64,000 nt of DNA, taken from contig JADGDS010000002.1 in the NCBI GenBank assembly GCA_016744775.1, forward strand, positions 62,001 to 126,000. The letters are read 5' to 3'. Shown piece after piece: positions 1 through 7,711 of this stretch. The position numbers and the translations under genes were made by a program. This DNA is from Candidatus Marithrix sp. Its GTDB lineage: Bacteria; Pseudomonadota; Gammaproteobacteria; Beggiatoales; Beggiatoaceae. Within the stretch, counting starts at the first letter, position 1. The number at the start of each line of letters is the position of its first letter. The notes beneath the pieces were generated by a model. It searched no databases. It had not been told where the DNA came from and saw only the letters and a list, made by a program, of their open reading frames with translations.

Positions 1-73
1 TGTTAGAATAGATACATGGGACGAAGAAGCTGATAAATGGGTTGAACGTAAAGCTGAAGAAAAAGCCGCTTAA
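1..73 (+). CDS. dsrA: DsrA, C-terminal end only (dissimilatory sulfite reductase alpha)
   Basis: Only the last 23 codons and the TAA stop are inside the window. The visible tail is acidic and basic (VRIDTWDEEADKWVERK followed by AEEKAA), which suits the C-terminus of a reverse-type DsrA. The assignment rests mainly on position: it lies directly upstream of and in the same direction as dsrB, and dsrA-dsrB is the invariant order in sulfur oxidisers. DsrA and DsrB form the alpha2beta2 cytoplasmic siroheme enzyme that oxidises DsrC-bound persulfide to sulfite. The short tail alone would not identify the gene. Confidence 0.75.
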   Translation, partial: VRIDTWDEEADKWVERKAEEKAA

Positions 74-80
74 TTTTTAA

Positions 81-113
81 AGAGCTGTCAGGTTTTAAAA
101 ACCTGACAGCTCT
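81..113. repeat. Perfect inverted repeat in the dsrA-dsrB spacer
   Basis: Two 16-nt arms (AGAGCTGTCAGGTTTT and its exact complement) are separated by a single A, so the RNA would fold into a strong hairpin with a small A/U loop. No T-tract follows, so it is a poor intrinsic terminator inside this operon and more likely affects mRNA processing or stability. The core CCTGACAGG recurs in a second long palindrome at 45349-45381 and a shorter one near 51180, so this is a dispersed palindrome family. Confidence 0.85.
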
Positions 114-148
114 GAGAGTATTTAACATAATATTAATAGGAGAACTTT

Positions 149-1219
149 ATGGCTGCACCACGGATGCCAATCGAAAGTGGAGTACCTGATCCATTTCAAT
201 ACATGCACCCCGTAATGATCAAAAACTACGGTGCTTGGAAATCACATCATCGTCCTCGCCCCGGTGTTTTATGTCACTTAGCTAAAAGTGGTGATCAAAT
301 CTGGACTGTACGTGCTGGTACTCAGCGTCAAATGGATTTATATACCATTCGTAATTTATGTGATATTGCGGATGAGTATGCTGATGGTTATATGCGTTTT
401 ACTATTCGCAGTAACATTGAATTCATGGTTGATGAAGAATCAAAAGTTAATCCATTAATTGAAAAATTAATAGCAGAAGGATTTCCTGTAGGTGGTACTG
501 GTCCTTCTGTAACCATGATTGCTCATACTCAAGGTTGGTTACATTGCGATATTCCAGCAACTGATGCTTCAGGTGTTGTAAAATCATTGATGGATGAGTT
601 ACATGAAGAATTCATCAAAGAAGATATGCCTAACCGCGTACACATTACAACTTCTTGTTGTCAAATTAACTGCGGTGGTCAAGGTGACATTGCGATTAAT
701 ATTCAACATACTAAGCCACCAAAGATTAATCATGACTTAGTTGCAAACGTATGTGAACGTCCTTCAGTTGTAGCACGTTGTCCAGTTGCCGCTATTCGTC
801 CAGCTCTAGTGAATGGTAAACCTTCATTAGAAGTAGATGAGAAAAAATGTATTTGTTGTGGTGCTTGTTTCCCTCCATGCCCACCTATGCAAATTAATGA
901 TCCTGAACATTCTAAGCTAGCAATATGGGTTGGTGGAAACCACTCTAATGCTCGTAGCAAGCCAAGTTTCCAAAAATTAGTAGCTGCTGGGATTCCTAAT
1001 AATCCACCTCGTTGGCCTGAAGCCGCCGAAGTAGTTAAAAATATCTTGAAGGTCTATAAAGAAGATGCGAAAGATTGGGAACGTATTTCTGACTGGGTAG
1101 AACGTATTGGTTGGCCACGTTTCTTTGAGTTGACAGAATTACCATTTACCAAGTTCCATATTGATAACTGGCGTGGTGCTCGTCGCAGCTTGAATTCCTC
1201 AACACATATTCGTTTTTAA
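149..1219 (+). CDS. dsrB: DsrB, dissimilatory sulfite reductase beta subunit (oxidative type)
   Basis: 356 residues, the usual DsrB length. It forms the cytoplasmic alpha2beta2 enzyme with DsrA and works in the sulfite-forming direction in sulfur oxidisers. The siroheme/[4Fe-4S] ligand region is visible (TTSCCQINCGGQGDIA near residue 170, then CERPSVVARCPVAAI near 202). The inserted ferredoxin domain follows (CICCGACFPPCPP near residue 232). An AGGAG box lies 4-5 bases before the ATG. The gene is followed by dsrEFH, which occur only in organisms using the pathway for sulfur oxidation. That linkage, rather than DsrB itself, fixes the oxidative direction. Confidence 0.97.
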   Translation: MAAPRMPIESGVPDPFQYMHPVMIKNYGAWKSHHRPRPGVLCHLAKSGDQIWTVRAGTQRQMDLYTIRNLCDIADEYADGYMRFTIRSNIEFMVDEESKVNPLIEKLIAEGFPVGGTGPSVTMIAHTQGWLHCDIPATDASGVVKSLMDELHEEFIKEDMPNRVHITTSCCQINCGGQGDIAINIQHTKPPKINHDLVANVCERPSVVARCPVAAIRPALVNGKPSLEVDEKKCICCGACFPPCPPMQINDPEHSKLAIWVGGNHSNARSKPSFQKLVAAGIPNNPPRWPEAAEVVKNILKVYKEDAKDWERISDWVERIGWPRFFELTELPFTKFHIDNWRGARRSLNSSTHIRF

Positions 1220-1228
1220 ATTTTAAAT

Positions 1229-1268
1229 CCCCCCTAACCCCCCTTTGTTAAAGGGAGGTTAGGGGGGG
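1229..1268. repeat. C-tract/G-tract inverted repeat (CCCCCCTAACCCCCC family)
   Basis: The dsrB-dsrE spacer is largely one imperfect hairpin: C6-TAA-C6-TTTG followed by TTAAAGGGAGGTTA-G7. Related copies lie at 14576-14650, 44039-44104 and, shorter, 10927-10946. All sit in gene-gene junctions, usually touching a stop codon or supplying DNA next to a ribosome binding site. This looks like a dispersed palindromic repeat that survives in transcribed intergenic spots. Confidence 0.85.
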
Positions 1269-1296
1269 TTTCACTTATTTAGGAGAAGTCTATATA

Positions 1297-1689
1297 ATGA
1301 AGTTTGGTATTTTGGTCAATGAAGGACCATATCAACATCAAGCGTCTGATTCTGCTTATCAATTTACTAAAGCAGCTTTAGAAAAAGGGCATGAAATTTT
1401 TCGTGTCTTTTTTTATCATGACGGTGTTAATAATGCTACACGCTTAACAGTGCCACCACGAGATGATCGTAATATTGTGGATCGTTGGTCTGAATTGGCT
1501 AAACAGCATAACTTAGATTTAGTTGTCTGTATAGCCGCTGCGCAACGACGTGGTCTGTTAGATGAAAATGAAGCTAAACGTCAGGGCAAAGATGCGAATA
1601 ACATCGCTGAAGGTTTTCGTATTTCCGGTTTAGGTCAATTGATTGAAGCTGGTATCCAATCAGAACGTTTAGTTGTATTCGGAGACTAA
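1297..1689 (+). CDS. dsrE: DsrE, sulfurtransferase subunit of DsrEFH
   Basis: 130 residues, the same length as Allochromatium DsrE. It is the alpha subunit of the cytoplasmic DsrE2F2H2 sulfur-transfer hexamer that loads persulfide sulfur onto DsrC. The conserved active-site cysteine is at residue 78 in LVVCIAAAQRRG, exactly the position reported as essential in DsrE of sulfur oxidisers. A ribosome site (AGGAG) sits 10-15 bases upstream of the ATG, after the C/G-tract palindrome. The tight dsrE-dsrF-dsrH run (12-13 nt gaps) argues for co-translation. The cysteine makes a functional sulfur-oxidation role very likely. Confidence 0.96.
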   Translation: MKFGILVNEGPYQHQASDSAYQFTKAALEKGHEIFRVFFYHDGVNNATRLTVPPRDDRNIVDRWSELAKQHNLDLVVCIAAAQRRGLLDENEAKRQGKDANNIAEGFRISGLGQLIEAGIQSERLVVFGD

Positions 1690-1701
1690 AAGGAGAACAT
1701 A

Positions 1702-2097
1702 ATGGAAGATGAAATGATGGATGAGGAAGTAATTAAAAAATTTCTCTATGTCAACCGTAAGGCACCTTATGGTACTGTCTATGCTTTAGAATCATTAGAA
1801 GTAGTATTGATTGGTGCAGCATTTGACCAAGATGTTAGTTTAGCTTTTATTGATGATGGTGTGTATCAACTTAAGAAAGATCAAAACACATCAGTAGATG
1901 CTGGTGCTGGTATGAAGAATTTTTCTAAAACTTATCGCGCTCTTGAAGCTTATGATGTTGAAAAACTCTATGTAGATAAGAAATCTATGGATGAACGTGG
2001 ATTGTCTGTTGATGATTTACTTGTAGATGTAGAAATCTTAGATGAAGCAAAAATGGCTGAAATGATGGGACAACAAGACGTTGTCTTGAGTTTCTAG
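1702..2097 (+). CDS. dsrF: DsrF, structural subunit of DsrEFH
   Basis: 131 residues of the DsrE/F/TusC fold, placed between dsrE and dsrH. No cysteine is present, which agrees with the known division of labour: DsrF is the non-catalytic partner in the DsrEFH hexamer, while DsrE and DsrH carry cysteines. The middle (VVLIGAAFDQDVSLAFIDDG) is the hydrophobic beta-strand region of the fold. The start is an ATG 10 nt behind GGAG. An internal ATG a few codons downstream (MMDEE) is possible but has no better ribosome site. Confidence 0.95.
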   Translation: MEDEMMDEEVIKKFLYVNRKAPYGTVYALESLEVVLIGAAFDQDVSLAFIDDGVYQLKKDQNTSVDAGAGMKNFSKTYRALEAYDVEKLYVDKKSMDERGLSVDDLLVDVEILDEAKMAEMMGQQDVVLSF

Positions 2098-2110
2098 GCG
2101 GGAGAATAAT

Positions 2111-2413
2111 ATGTTACATACAGTAAATAAATCACCGTTTGAAAAAAATTCATTAGAAACTTGCTTGCGTTTAGCTAGTGCCGGTAACGCAATTTTATTA
2201 TTTGAAGATGGCGTTTATGGTGCTGTAAAAGGCACACGTTTTGAACCAACTGTTTCTAACGCTTTAACAAATAATAAAGTTTATGTCTTAGTATCTGATC
2301 TTGAAGCAAGAGGCATGAATACAGACAATGTTATTGATGGTATAGAAACAGTTGATTATGCTGGTTTTGTAGATCTAGTTGCAGATAACAAATCAGTACA
2401 ATCTTGGTTATAA
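2111..2413 (+). CDS. dsrH: DsrH, small subunit of DsrEFH
   Basis: 100 residues, the usual size for DsrH/TusB. It starts MLHTVNKSPF, typical of the family, and carries a cysteine at residue 18 (SLETCLRLA) equivalent to the conserved DsrH cysteine near position 20. DsrH completes the DsrE2F2H2 sulfur-relay complex that interacts with DsrC. It follows dsrF after 13 nt with a GGGAG ribosome site and is followed by dsrC. No anomaly is seen. Confidence 0.95.
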   Translation: MLHTVNKSPFEKNSLETCLRLASAGNAILLFEDGVYGAVKGTRFEPTVSNALTNNKVYVLVSDLEARGMNTDNVIDGIETVDYAGFVDLVADNKSVQSWL

Positions 2414-2447
2414 ATTTTAATACACAACATAAAGAGGTCAATATAAA

Positions 2448-2780
2448 ATGGCAATTGAAGTAAACGGTAAAACAGTTGAAACTGATGAAGAAGATTACTT
2501 AGTAAATTTATCTGATTGGACTAAGGAAATTGCAGAAGTTTTAGCAAAGCAAGATGAATTAGAACTTACAGAGCAACATTGGGAAATTATCACTTATTTA
2601 CGTGATTACTACGAAGAATACCAAATTGCTCCAGCAGTTCGTGTCTTGACCAAAGCAATTGGTAAGAAATTTGGTAAAGATAAGGGTAATAGTAAATACT
2701 TATATAGTTTATTCCCTTATGGCCCCGGCAAACAAGCATGTCGTTTTGCTGGTTTACCTAAACCAACTGGCTGTATCTAA
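2448..2780 (+). CDS. dsrC: DsrC, sulfur-carrier protein
   Basis: 110 residues ending GKQACRFAGLPKPTGCI. The two redox cysteines are Cys98 and the penultimate Cys109, spaced CX10C as in true DsrC and unlike the single-cysteine TusE/RspA relatives. The flexible C-terminal arm carries a persulfide or trisulfide. DsrEFH loads it, DsrAB oxidises the sulfur, and DsrMKJOP reduces or oxidises the cysteine pair. The ribosome site is AGAGG upstream of the ATG. A stable hairpin directly 3' of the stop may raise the level of dsrC mRNA above that of the downstream genes. Confidence 0.97.
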   Translation: MAIEVNGKTVETDEEDYLVNLSDWTKEIAEVLAKQDELELTEQHWEIITYLRDYYEEYQIAPAVRVLTKAIGKKFGKDKGNSKYLYSLFPYGPGKQACRFAGLPKPTGCI

Positions 2781-2787
2781 AGATCAT

Positions 2788-2835
2788 CCCTTACTCCGGC
2801 CCCGACTCATGGTAAATCAGAACCGGAGTGAGGGG
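2788..2835. repeat. Hairpin 3' of dsrC
   Basis: The arm CCCTTACTCCGG (2788-2799) pairs with CCGGAGTGAGGG (2823-2834), one position being G-U, around a 23-nt loop. No T-run follows, so it is unlikely to stop transcription fully before dsrM. Its place directly after the gene for the stoichiometric sulfur carrier fits an mRNA-stabilising or partial-attenuation role. That role is inferred from position only. Confidence 0.7.
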
Positions 2836-2856
2836 AAATGAGGATATATAAACATA

Positions 2857-3591
2857 ATGGGATTTTGGACGGAGTTTTACGCTCTCTCATTTTATCTAGC
2901 TACTCTAATTTTATTAGCGGGCTTAGCTCACAAGATTTATCAATACGCTAAAACACCTGCCCCTTTAAAAGTACCCACCATGCCAGCTCCTTTAACGCAA
3001 CGCGGTGTTGTATTGCGTGTATTGAGTGAGGTTGTTTTATTTCGTAGTTTATTTCGTGCTAATAAATGGATTTGGCTGTTCGGAATGTTATTTCATGCCG
3101 CTTTATGGCTAGTTCTCATGCGTCATTTACGTTATTTCACCGAACCTGTCTGGACTTGGGTTGTATTAATACAACCTATTGGTCAATATGCTAGTTTTGC
3201 AATGATGATAGGTTTAGTAGGTTTATTAGTACGACGCATTTTTGTCGAAAGAATTCGCTATATAAGTAGTCCATCTGATTATTTAATGCTCATTTTATTA
3301 CTAGTTATTGGTGGTAGTGGCATGATGATGACTTTTGTTGCACATACCGATATTGTTCAATTTAAAGCATTTGTATTGGGTGTTATGTATTTTGATTGGC
3401 AAGCAATTCCTACAGATAGTATCTTACTAGTACATTTAGGTGCAATTTTATTATTAATGATAATTTTCCCTTTTAGTAAATTATTACATGCACCGGGGGT
3501 ATTTTTTAGTCCTAGTCGTAATCAAGTGGATAATTCTAGAGAAAAACGCCATGTTGCTAAATGGGCTATTAAAAAATTTGAAAGCAAGTAG
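2857..3591 (+). CDS. dsrM: DsrM, membrane cytochrome b subunit of DsrMKJOP
   Basis: 244 residues with about five to six hydrophobic segments, of the NarI/HdrE family that carries two b hemes. Conserved histidines lie in or near the membrane segments (LAHKIY, FHAALW, MRHLRYF, FVAHTD, LVHLGA and LLHAPG). DsrM exchanges electrons between the quinone pool and DsrK. GAGG precedes the ATG. The gene sits between dsrC and dsrK with a 15-nt gap to dsrK, the usual operon place. The final K-rich tail is cytoplasmic. Confidence 0.95.
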   Translation: MGFWTEFYALSFYLATLILLAGLAHKIYQYAKTPAPLKVPTMPAPLTQRGVVLRVLSEVVLFRSLFRANKWIWLFGMLFHAALWLVLMRHLRYFTEPVWTWVVLIQPIGQYASFAMMIGLVGLLVRRIFVERIRYISSPSDYLMLILLLVIGGSGMMMTFVAHTDIVQFKAFVLGVMYFDWQAIPTDSILLVHLGAILLLMIIFPFSKLLHAPGVFFSPSRNQVDNSREKRHVAKWAIKKFESK

Positions 3592-3606
3592 AATTAAGGA
3601 TGATAT

Positions 3607-5106
3607 ATGGTTAAGGTAAAATTTGAAACACCTGAAGTAAGACCATATCCGGTCATACCTATCTTGAAACCAGATGTAATGAAGGGAAATGGTCCTTTTG
3701 TTGCTAAGCCTCCAATGCAAGAAGCATTAGGTTATCCGGGAGAATTGGTTGATAATTGGCAAGAAGTCGCCATTGATAAAATGGGTGATTTGCTAGGAAA
3801 ATATCGTTCCTTACGAGTATATTTAGACTCTTGTGTTAAATGTGGAGCTTGTACTGATAAGTGTCATTACATGCAAGGTACACAAGATCCTAAAAATATG
3901 CCGGTTGCTCGCCAAGATTTATTACGACAAGTTTATCGCCGTTATTTCACCTTACCGGGCAAATTGTTTCCGAAATTAGTTGGCGCAAAAGATCTAACTA
4001 AAGATGTACTTGATGATTGGTATAATTATTATCATCAGTGTTCACAATGTCGCCGCTGTTCAGTATATTGCCCTTATGGAATAGATACCGCTGATATTTC
4101 AATGGCTGCCCGTGAAATCTTGGATACAGTAGGTAAAGGTCAGAAATATTGTAATGAAATTATCGGCAAAGTCTTTAAAATCGGTAATAATTTAGGATTA
4201 CCTGAACCTGCATTACGCGATACTTTAGAAGGCATCGAAGAAGATATTAAAGATGAAACTGATATTGATGTACGTTTGCCTTTAGATGTAGAAGGTGCTG
4301 ACATACTATTAATTACTCCATCTGCTGACTTTTTTGCTGAACCACATGTTGACGGTTTAATTGGTTATGCCAAAGTATTTCATCAAGCAGGCGTTTCTTG
4401 GACAATAAGTTCTCATGCTTCCGAAGCAGCTAATTTTGGTTTGTTTATCGGTAGTTATGAAAATATGCGGCAAGTTGCTTTACGTATTCGTGAAGCTGCG
4501 ATAGATCTTAAAGTAAAACGGATTGTATTTGGAGAATGTGGTCATGCTTGGCGGGTGGCTTATAGCTTCTTAAATACTTTAGCTGGTCCCTTTGATTTTC
4601 TGGATCAACGTTATCCAATTCCGCAACATATTTGTGAATTTACTTACGATTTAATTAAACAAGGCAAATTGCAGTTTGATAAATCGAAGAATGATGATCG
4701 TCGAATGACTTTTCATGATTCCTGTAATGTAGCACGAGCTTCCCGTATGGGTGATATACCCGGCGGTCAATTTATGATTCCTCGTGAGATTATTAAGGCA
4801 ACTTGTAATCATTTTTATGATATGCCTTCTGATACCATTCATGATGAAACATATTGCTGTGGTGGCGGTGGTGGTTTATTAACCGATGATCTTATGGAAT
4901 TACGTGTTAAAGGTGCCTTGCCGCGTATGGAAGCCTTAAAACATGTGGTTGAAACTAATGGTGTTACTCACATGGCAGCAATTTGTGCTATTTGTAAAAC
5001 CCAATTTAGTAAAACATTACCTTTTTATGGATTCCAAATGGATCAAATCATCAGTCTTCATCAATTAGTAGGTGATGCACTGATCTTAGAAGCTAACGAT
5101 AACTGA
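3607..5106 (+). CDS. dsrK: DsrK, HdrD-like catalytic Fe-S subunit
   Basis: 499 residues. Two cubane ligand motifs, CVKCGACTDKCHYM (about residue 76) and CSQCRRCSVYCPYG (about residue 147), are followed by two CCG-type segments. These are GECGHAWR, HDSCNVARASRMGD, YCCGGGGGLL and ICAICKTQF, the ligands of the non-cubane [4Fe-4S] centre shared with heterodisulfide reductase HdrD. DsrK acts on the DsrC disulfide at the cytoplasmic face and passes electrons to DsrM. The gene is complete and in the canonical place. Confidence 0.96.
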   Translation: MVKVKFETPEVRPYPVIPILKPDVMKGNGPFVAKPPMQEALGYPGELVDNWQEVAIDKMGDLLGKYRSLRVYLDSCVKCGACTDKCHYMQGTQDPKNMPVARQDLLRQVYRRYFTLPGKLFPKLVGAKDLTKDVLDDWYNYYHQCSQCRRCSVYCPYGIDTADISMAAREILDTVGKGQKYCNEIIGKVFKIGNNLGLPEPALRDTLEGIEEDIKDETDIDVRLPLDVEGADILLITPSADFFAEPHVDGLIGYAKVFHQAGVSWTISSHASEAANFGLFIGSYENMRQVALRIREAAIDLKVKRIVFGECGHAWRVAYSFLNTLAGPFDFLDQRYPIPQHICEFTYDLIKQGKLQFDKSKNDDRRMTFHDSCNVARASRMGDIPGGQFMIPREIIKATCNHFYDMPSDTIHDETYCCGGGGGLLTDDLMELRVKGALPRMEALKHVVETNGVTHMAAICAICKTQFSKTLPFYGFQMDQIISLHQLVGDALILEANDN

Positions 5107-5124
5107 TAACTTAATGGAGATAAT

Positions 5125-7116
5125 ATGTCTGTTAAAGCCGAAGAAATAGAATCAAAAACAACCGATCTAACTTTCCGTAAATATGAAGATGGCGATCACG
5201 CTCATCCTGAATGGAAAGATGAAATTTTCCAAGCTAGTTGGACTCATAAATGTCCAACTTACGTACACCGTACTCCACCTTGTCAAGGTAGTTGTCCATC
5301 CGGTGAAGATATACGTGGCTGGTTAGGTATTGTTCGTGGTATGGAAAAACCACCTGAAGGTGTAGAATGGCAAGAATATGCTTTTCAACGCTCCACTGAC
5401 GCTAATCCATTTCCATCTATAATGGGTCGCGTTTGTCCAGCACCTTGTCAAACTGGTTGTAATCGTAATGCAGTTGAAGATTTTGTGGGTATTAATGCTG
5501 TTGAACAATTTATCGGTGATAATGCTTTAGATAAAGGTTATAAACTGGCTGCTGCTGGTGAAGATACTGGTAAAAAAGTAGCTATTATTGGCGGTGGTCC
5601 AGCTGGATTAGCAGCAGCTTATCAACTACGTCGTAAAGGTCATGCTTGCACTGTTTTTGATGATCATAAAGAATTAGGTGGCATGATGATGTATGGTATT
5701 CCCGGATATCGTACTCCTCGTGACAAACTTGGTGGTGAAATTCAACGTATTCTGGATATGGGTGTTGAAGTCCGTATGAATACTTGGGTTGGTAAAGATA
5801 TTAGTATTGCTGATTTAGAAAAAGAATACGATGCTATATTGTGGGCGATTGGTTGTCAATCTGGTCGCGCTTTACCAGTACCCGGTGGTGATGCACCTAA
5901 TTGTGTTTCTGGTGTTGCCTTCTTAAGTGAATTTAACAATAAAGCTAAAGACTCAGTACCTAAACGAGTAGTAGTAGTTGGTGGTGGTGATACATCTATC
6001 GACGTTGCCTCTGTAGCACGACGCTTAGGTTATAATCATATCACTGAAGAGCAATTAAAAAACTCCGTACAAGATAATTCATCTCAAGGTTCACAACTGG
6101 GTTATGTAGCTCATGATGCTGCTGAATTAGGTGCGCGTGAAGGGGCTGATGTTACTTTGACATCATTATTCCCAATTGAAAATATGACTGCTGCTGAACA
6201 TGAAGTCCAAGATGCACTTCGTGAAGGTGTGGATATTCAAGGTAGCGTAATGCCTACAGAAGTCATATTAGATGATCAAGGGCGTGCTACTGGCTTGAAG
6301 ATGGTTAAATGTACATTGGATAGTAAAGGTGCCCCTACAGCGATTGAAGGCACAGAATATACCATTGAAACCGACTTAGTAGTTTCTGCAATTGGACAAT
6401 ATGGTGATTTCAGCGAAGGTTTAGAAGAATTAAATAATGGACGTGGCTTTATTGACACTGATGCAATTTATCAAGTCAAAGGGCGTGAAGGTCATTTTGT
6501 AGCAGGCGATATTGTTAGACCACATCTATTAACAACTGCTATTGGACAAGCCTCAGTTGCGACTGATACTATTGATCATTATCTTCAACATCAAGAACAA
6601 ACCAAGCGTCCAAAAGTTGATGTGCATCATTTCCAATTATTAGCTAAACTGAATGAAACAAATTTAGCACCAGAAGAATTTGTTGCTGAAAAAGCAGGGG
6701 ATTTACGTGGTACCTCTGATAATAATTATGCAGTGCATAATTATGAAGATCGTTCAGCCAATGATGTGATTGCACCAGAAGCTTTATTTTTAGGGCATTT
6801 CCCTTACGAAGAACGTAAGTTACGTGAAGATATGCCAGTCAGTTCTGATGAAGTGTTAGGACATTTTGGTGAACGCATTAAGGGTTTAGCTACTGATGAA
6901 GCAGTGGATGAAGCTAAGCGTTGCATGAGTTGCGGTATGTGCTTTGAATGTGATAACTGTGTTTTATTCTGCCCACAAGACGCTGTCTTGCGTACTCCGA
7001 AAAAAGATTCAACAACTGGACGCTATGTTTATACCGATTATGGTCGTTGCGTTGGTTGTCATATTTGTGCAGACGTTTGTCCAACTGGTTACATTAACAT
7101 GGGTATGGGTGAGTAA
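5125..7116 (+). CDS. dsrL: DsrL, FAD/Fe-S NAD(P)H oxidoreductase
   Basis: 663 residues, GltD-like. The N-terminal Fe-S region has CQGSCPSGEDIRGW and VCPAPCQTGCNR. FAD binding is shown by AIIGGGPAGLAAAYQL (about residue 152), and a second dinucleotide site by VVVGGGDTSIDVASVARRL (about residue 290). The C-terminal extension carries a ferredoxin domain with CMSCGMCFECDNCVLFCP and CVGCHICADVCPTGY. Known DsrL proteins couple sulfite formation by DsrAB to NAD(P)+ reduction. The dehydrogenase/ferredoxin order fits this. It follows dsrK after 18 nt and its stop is followed within 3 nt by the TTG start of dsrJ. Confidence 0.95.
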   Translation: MSVKAEEIESKTTDLTFRKYEDGDHAHPEWKDEIFQASWTHKCPTYVHRTPPCQGSCPSGEDIRGWLGIVRGMEKPPEGVEWQEYAFQRSTDANPFPSIMGRVCPAPCQTGCNRNAVEDFVGINAVEQFIGDNALDKGYKLAAAGEDTGKKVAIIGGGPAGLAAAYQLRRKGHACTVFDDHKELGGMMMYGIPGYRTPRDKLGGEIQRILDMGVEVRMNTWVGKDISIADLEKEYDAILWAIGCQSGRALPVPGGDAPNCVSGVAFLSEFNNKAKDSVPKRVVVVGGGDTSIDVASVARRLGYNHITEEQLKNSVQDNSSQGSQLGYVAHDAAELGAREGADVTLTSLFPIENMTAAEHEVQDALREGVDIQGSVMPTEVILDDQGRATGLKMVKCTLDSKGAPTAIEGTEYTIETDLVVSAIGQYGDFSEGLEELNNGRGFIDTDAIYQVKGREGHFVAGDIVRPHLLTTAIGQASVATDTIDHYLQHQEQTKRPKVDVHHFQLLAKLNETNLAPEEFVAEKAGDLRGTSDNNYAVHNYEDRSANDVIAPEALFLGHFPYEERKLREDMPVSSDEVLGHFGERIKGLATDEAVDEAKRCMSCGMCFECDNCVLFCPQDAVLRTPKKDSTTGRYVYTDYGRCVGCHICADVCPTGYINMGMGE

Positions 7117-7119
7117 TAA

Positions 7120-7500
7120 TTGAAATTGTATTTACTATTAACTCAAATAGGATTTGGATTATTATTGAGTTTAGCAGTTAATGCTATTGAAAAACCAACT
7201 CCACCTAAAGCTAATAAACAATTTTCTACTGAGCAAGCTTGCGTAGAACCAATTGATATTATGCGCCGTTATCATGGGCATTTTCTAAAACATCATCGTG
7301 ATGATACTATGCATAGTGGTGTACGTACCACACAACATAGTCTTGTAGAGTGCATTAACTGTCATGTTACGGCAGATGATCATGGAAATTATCCTAGTGT
7401 TAAGGATGGTTCGGAACATTTCTGTAGAAGTTGTCATAATTATGCAGCTGTCACTATTGATTGTTTTCAATGTCATGCTAGCAAACCAGAGAAAAAATAA
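7120..7500 (+). CDS. dsrJ: DsrJ, periplasmic triheme cytochrome c (TTG start)
   Basis: 126 residues from a TTG start three bases after the dsrL stop. The N-terminus (LYLLLTQIGFGLLLSLAV) is an uncleaved or cleavable signal/anchor. Three heme c motifs are present: CINCH, CRSCH and CFQCH. A lone cysteine at residue 41 (EQACVEP) matches in place the unusual Cys heme ligand described in Allochromatium DsrJ (His/Cys ligation). DsrJ belongs to the DsrMKJOP complex. No ATG is available upstream of the hydrophobic segment, so TTG is the only start that keeps the signal. Confidence 0.93.
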   Translation: MKLYLLLTQIGFGLLLSLAVNAIEKPTPPKANKQFSTEQACVEPIDIMRRYHGHFLKHHRDDTMHSGVRTTQHSLVECINCHVTADDHGNYPSVKDGSEHFCRSCHNYAAVTIDCFQCHASKPEKK

Positions 7501-7538
7501 ATAATATAGCAAGCGATAATTATCGCTTGCTATATTAT
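7501..7538. terminator. Perfect 38-bp palindrome directly after dsrJ
   Basis: ATAATATAGCAAGCGATAA is followed immediately by its complete reverse complement, so RNA would form a hairpin of up to 17 bp with an AATT loop. It starts at the base after the dsrJ stop. The following ATATTTTTAACG has a modest T-run, so partial termination is plausible. If it works, dsrO and dsrP need another promoter; a candidate lies at 7613-7641. Confidence 0.6.
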
Positions 7539-7612
7539 TGATATTTTTAACGTTTACTTTTAAGTATCACCCTCCCATCCTCATTAATTTAGAACAACTC
7601 ATAAGGTTTTGC

Positions 7613-7641
7613 TTGCACTTCTCTCAATTTACTTTTAACAT
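7613..7641 (+). promoter_or_regulatory. Possible sigma70-like promoter before the gene inserted in the dsr operon
   Basis: TTGCAC and TAACAT are separated by 17 bases. They lie between the post-dsrJ palindrome and the inserted gene whose ATG is at 7712. The motif match is only moderate in such AT-rich DNA. It would explain continued expression of dsrO and dsrP after the palindrome. Confidence 0.3.
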
Positions 7642-7711
7642 AATGGTCACATTGATTATTTATAGAATCAAAAATCAATGATTTTTAATAGCCGTTATTT
7701 TGGAGAAAAAA

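Noticed and set aside
730-960. Minus-strand open frame opposite dsrB
   Set aside because: It lies entirely inside the conserved dsrB gene, has no ribosome site and no protein-like conservation.
2659-2841. Plus-strand frame overlapping the dsrC 3' end
   Set aside because: It is out of frame with dsrC and runs through the hairpin; no start signal or family resemblance.
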